Source of the DNA: Clostridium aquiflavi
Lineage (GTDB): Bacteria; Bacillota; Clostridia; Clostridiales; Clostridiaceae
Direction of reading: 5' to 3'
Length of the DNA: 64,000 nt
NCBI RefSeq assembly: GCF_031344075.1
Contig: NZ_JAVJAN010000009.1
Location: 1-64,000 of the forward strand
The notes beneath the pieces were generated by a model that ran no database searches, was not told the DNA's origin, and was given only the letters and a program-made list of their open reading frames with translations. The translations under genes and the position numbers were made by a program. Below, in pieces: positions 63,376-64,000 of the stretch (the stretch's first letter is position 1; each line of letters begins with the position of its first letter).

Positions 63376-64000
63376 ATGTCAGTATTTGAAGGTTCTGGTG
63401 TAGCACTTGTTACTCCTTTTAATGATAACGGAATAGATTATGATAAATTACAGGATTTATTAGAATGGCACGTTAAAGAAGGAACAGATTCTATAATTAT
63501 TTGTGGAACTACTGGTGAAGCAACTACTATGACAGAAAGCGAAAAAAAAGCTGTAATCAAATTTGCAGTTGATACAATAAATAAAAGGATACCAGTAATT
63601 GCTGGTACTGGCTCAAACAACACTGTTTCTGCTATTGAAATGAGTAAATACGCTGAAAGTGTTGGAGTTGATGCTATACTTGTAATTACTCCTTATTATA
63701 ATAAAACTTCACAAAAAGGATTATTTAAGCATTTTAAGGCAGTAAATGATTCTGTAAATATTCCTATAATTCTTTATAATGTACCAAGTAGAACTGGTGT
63801 AAATATAACACCTAAATCTTTAGTACAAATAGCAGAGTTAAATAATGTAGTTGCTATAAAAGAAGCAAGTGGTAATATAAGCCAAATTATGGAAATGAAA
63901 TCATTATGTAAAGATAAAATAGATATTTATTCTGGTAATGATGATCAAATAGTTCCAATAATGTCTCTTGGAGGCAAAGGCGTTATATCAGTTTCAGCTA
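63376..64000 (+). CDS. dapA: 4-hydroxy-tetrahydrodipicolinate synthase, N-terminal part (cut by window end)
   Basis: Condenses pyruvate with aspartate semialdehyde, the first committed step to diaminopimelate and dipicolinate. The first 208 codons (of about 290) are present. Visible are GTTGEA (44-49), the catalytic tyrosine of ILYNVPSRTG (Tyr134) and the Schiff-base lysine of AIKEASG (Lys162). The ATG has GGAGG upstream, 16 bp after asd. Besides wall synthesis it feeds spore dipicolinic acid. The frame is open to the window edge. Confidence 0.96.
   Translation, partial: MSVFEGSGVALVTPFNDNGIDYDKLQDLLEWHVKEGTDSIIICGTTGEATTMTESEKKAVIKFAVDTINKRIPVIAGTGSNNTVSAIEMSKYAESVGVDAILVITPYYNKTSQKGLFKHFKAVNDSVNIPIILYNVPSRTGVNITPKSLVQIAELNNVVAIKEASGNISQIMEMKSLCKDKIDIYSGNDDQIVPIMSLGGKGVISVSA

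Overview
This window is chromosomal DNA from a low-GC, spore-forming Firmicute, most likely a Clostridium sensu stricto. The evidence is very AT-rich DNA, strong AGGAGG-type ribosome binding sites, and Clostridium-type gene order: mraZ-rsmH-ftsL-PBP-murE-murF-mraY-ftsW, ylmE-sepF-ylmG-ylmH-divIVA, zapA-U32-mutS2, and ytxC-infC-rpmI-rplT. Sporulation genes are present (a PdaA-type deacetylase, YtxC, an alpha/beta-type SASP, SpoVD/SpoVE-like proteins). I cannot fix the species. No rRNA, tRNA, CRISPR array, prophage or transposase gene was seen.

Layout. Most genes are on the minus strand, so transcription runs from high to low coordinates. 0.5-9.0 kb: rlmL-like, pyrR, rluD-type synthase, divIVA, ylmH, ylmG, sepF, ylmE, a DUF881-Sbp-DUF881 set and ftsQ. 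9.3-19.0 kb: the dcw cell-wall cluster, headed by mraZ with three MraZ-type operator repeats. 19.1-25.6 kb: a small membrane protein, azlCD, NADH oxidase, a TerC-type protein, ychF and a PdaA-like deacetylase. 25.9-32.5 kb: a cyclodeaminase-type protein, then a surface-polysaccharide set (polymerase/ligase, two glycosyltransferases, a MurJ/MviN-type flippase, a TagA/WecG transferase). 33.0-43.7 kb: a TPR protein, phosphohexomutase, a TudS/DUF523 protein, mutS2, a U32 protein and a very long ZapA-coiled-coil protein. 44.0-50 kb: a small helical protein, an MFS exporter, a PAS-GGDEF-EAL protein, a ComEC-like MBL hydrolase and an LD-carboxypeptidase. 50-58 kb: pheST behind a T-box, a SpoU methyltransferase, ktrAB, and infC-rpmI-rplT behind an L20-leader attenuator. 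58-64 kb: ytxC, a GME-fold protein, hslO with a methyltransferase, a SASP, and asd-dapA (dapA is cut by the window end).

Functional picture. Division and envelope growth dominate: the dcw genes, SepF, DivIVA, ZapA, MurJ, polysaccharide genes, LD-carboxypeptidase and the diaminopimelate genes asd/dapA. MurE carries the DNPR motif of meso-diaminopimelate-adding enzymes. Translation functions (infC operon, pheST, rRNA methyltransferases) form the second theme.

The most unusual feature is a family of imperfect palindromic intergenic repeats, about 130-340 bp, present as at least seven recognisable copies plus remnants. They are modular (outer arms, an optional central hairpin, an optional cassette of about 53 bp) and usually sit within about 10-25 bp of a minus-strand stop codon, often between that stop codon and an intrinsic terminator. 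They look like non-autonomous mobile or REP/BIME-like elements that may now form 3'-UTR structures. I do not recognise them as a named family.
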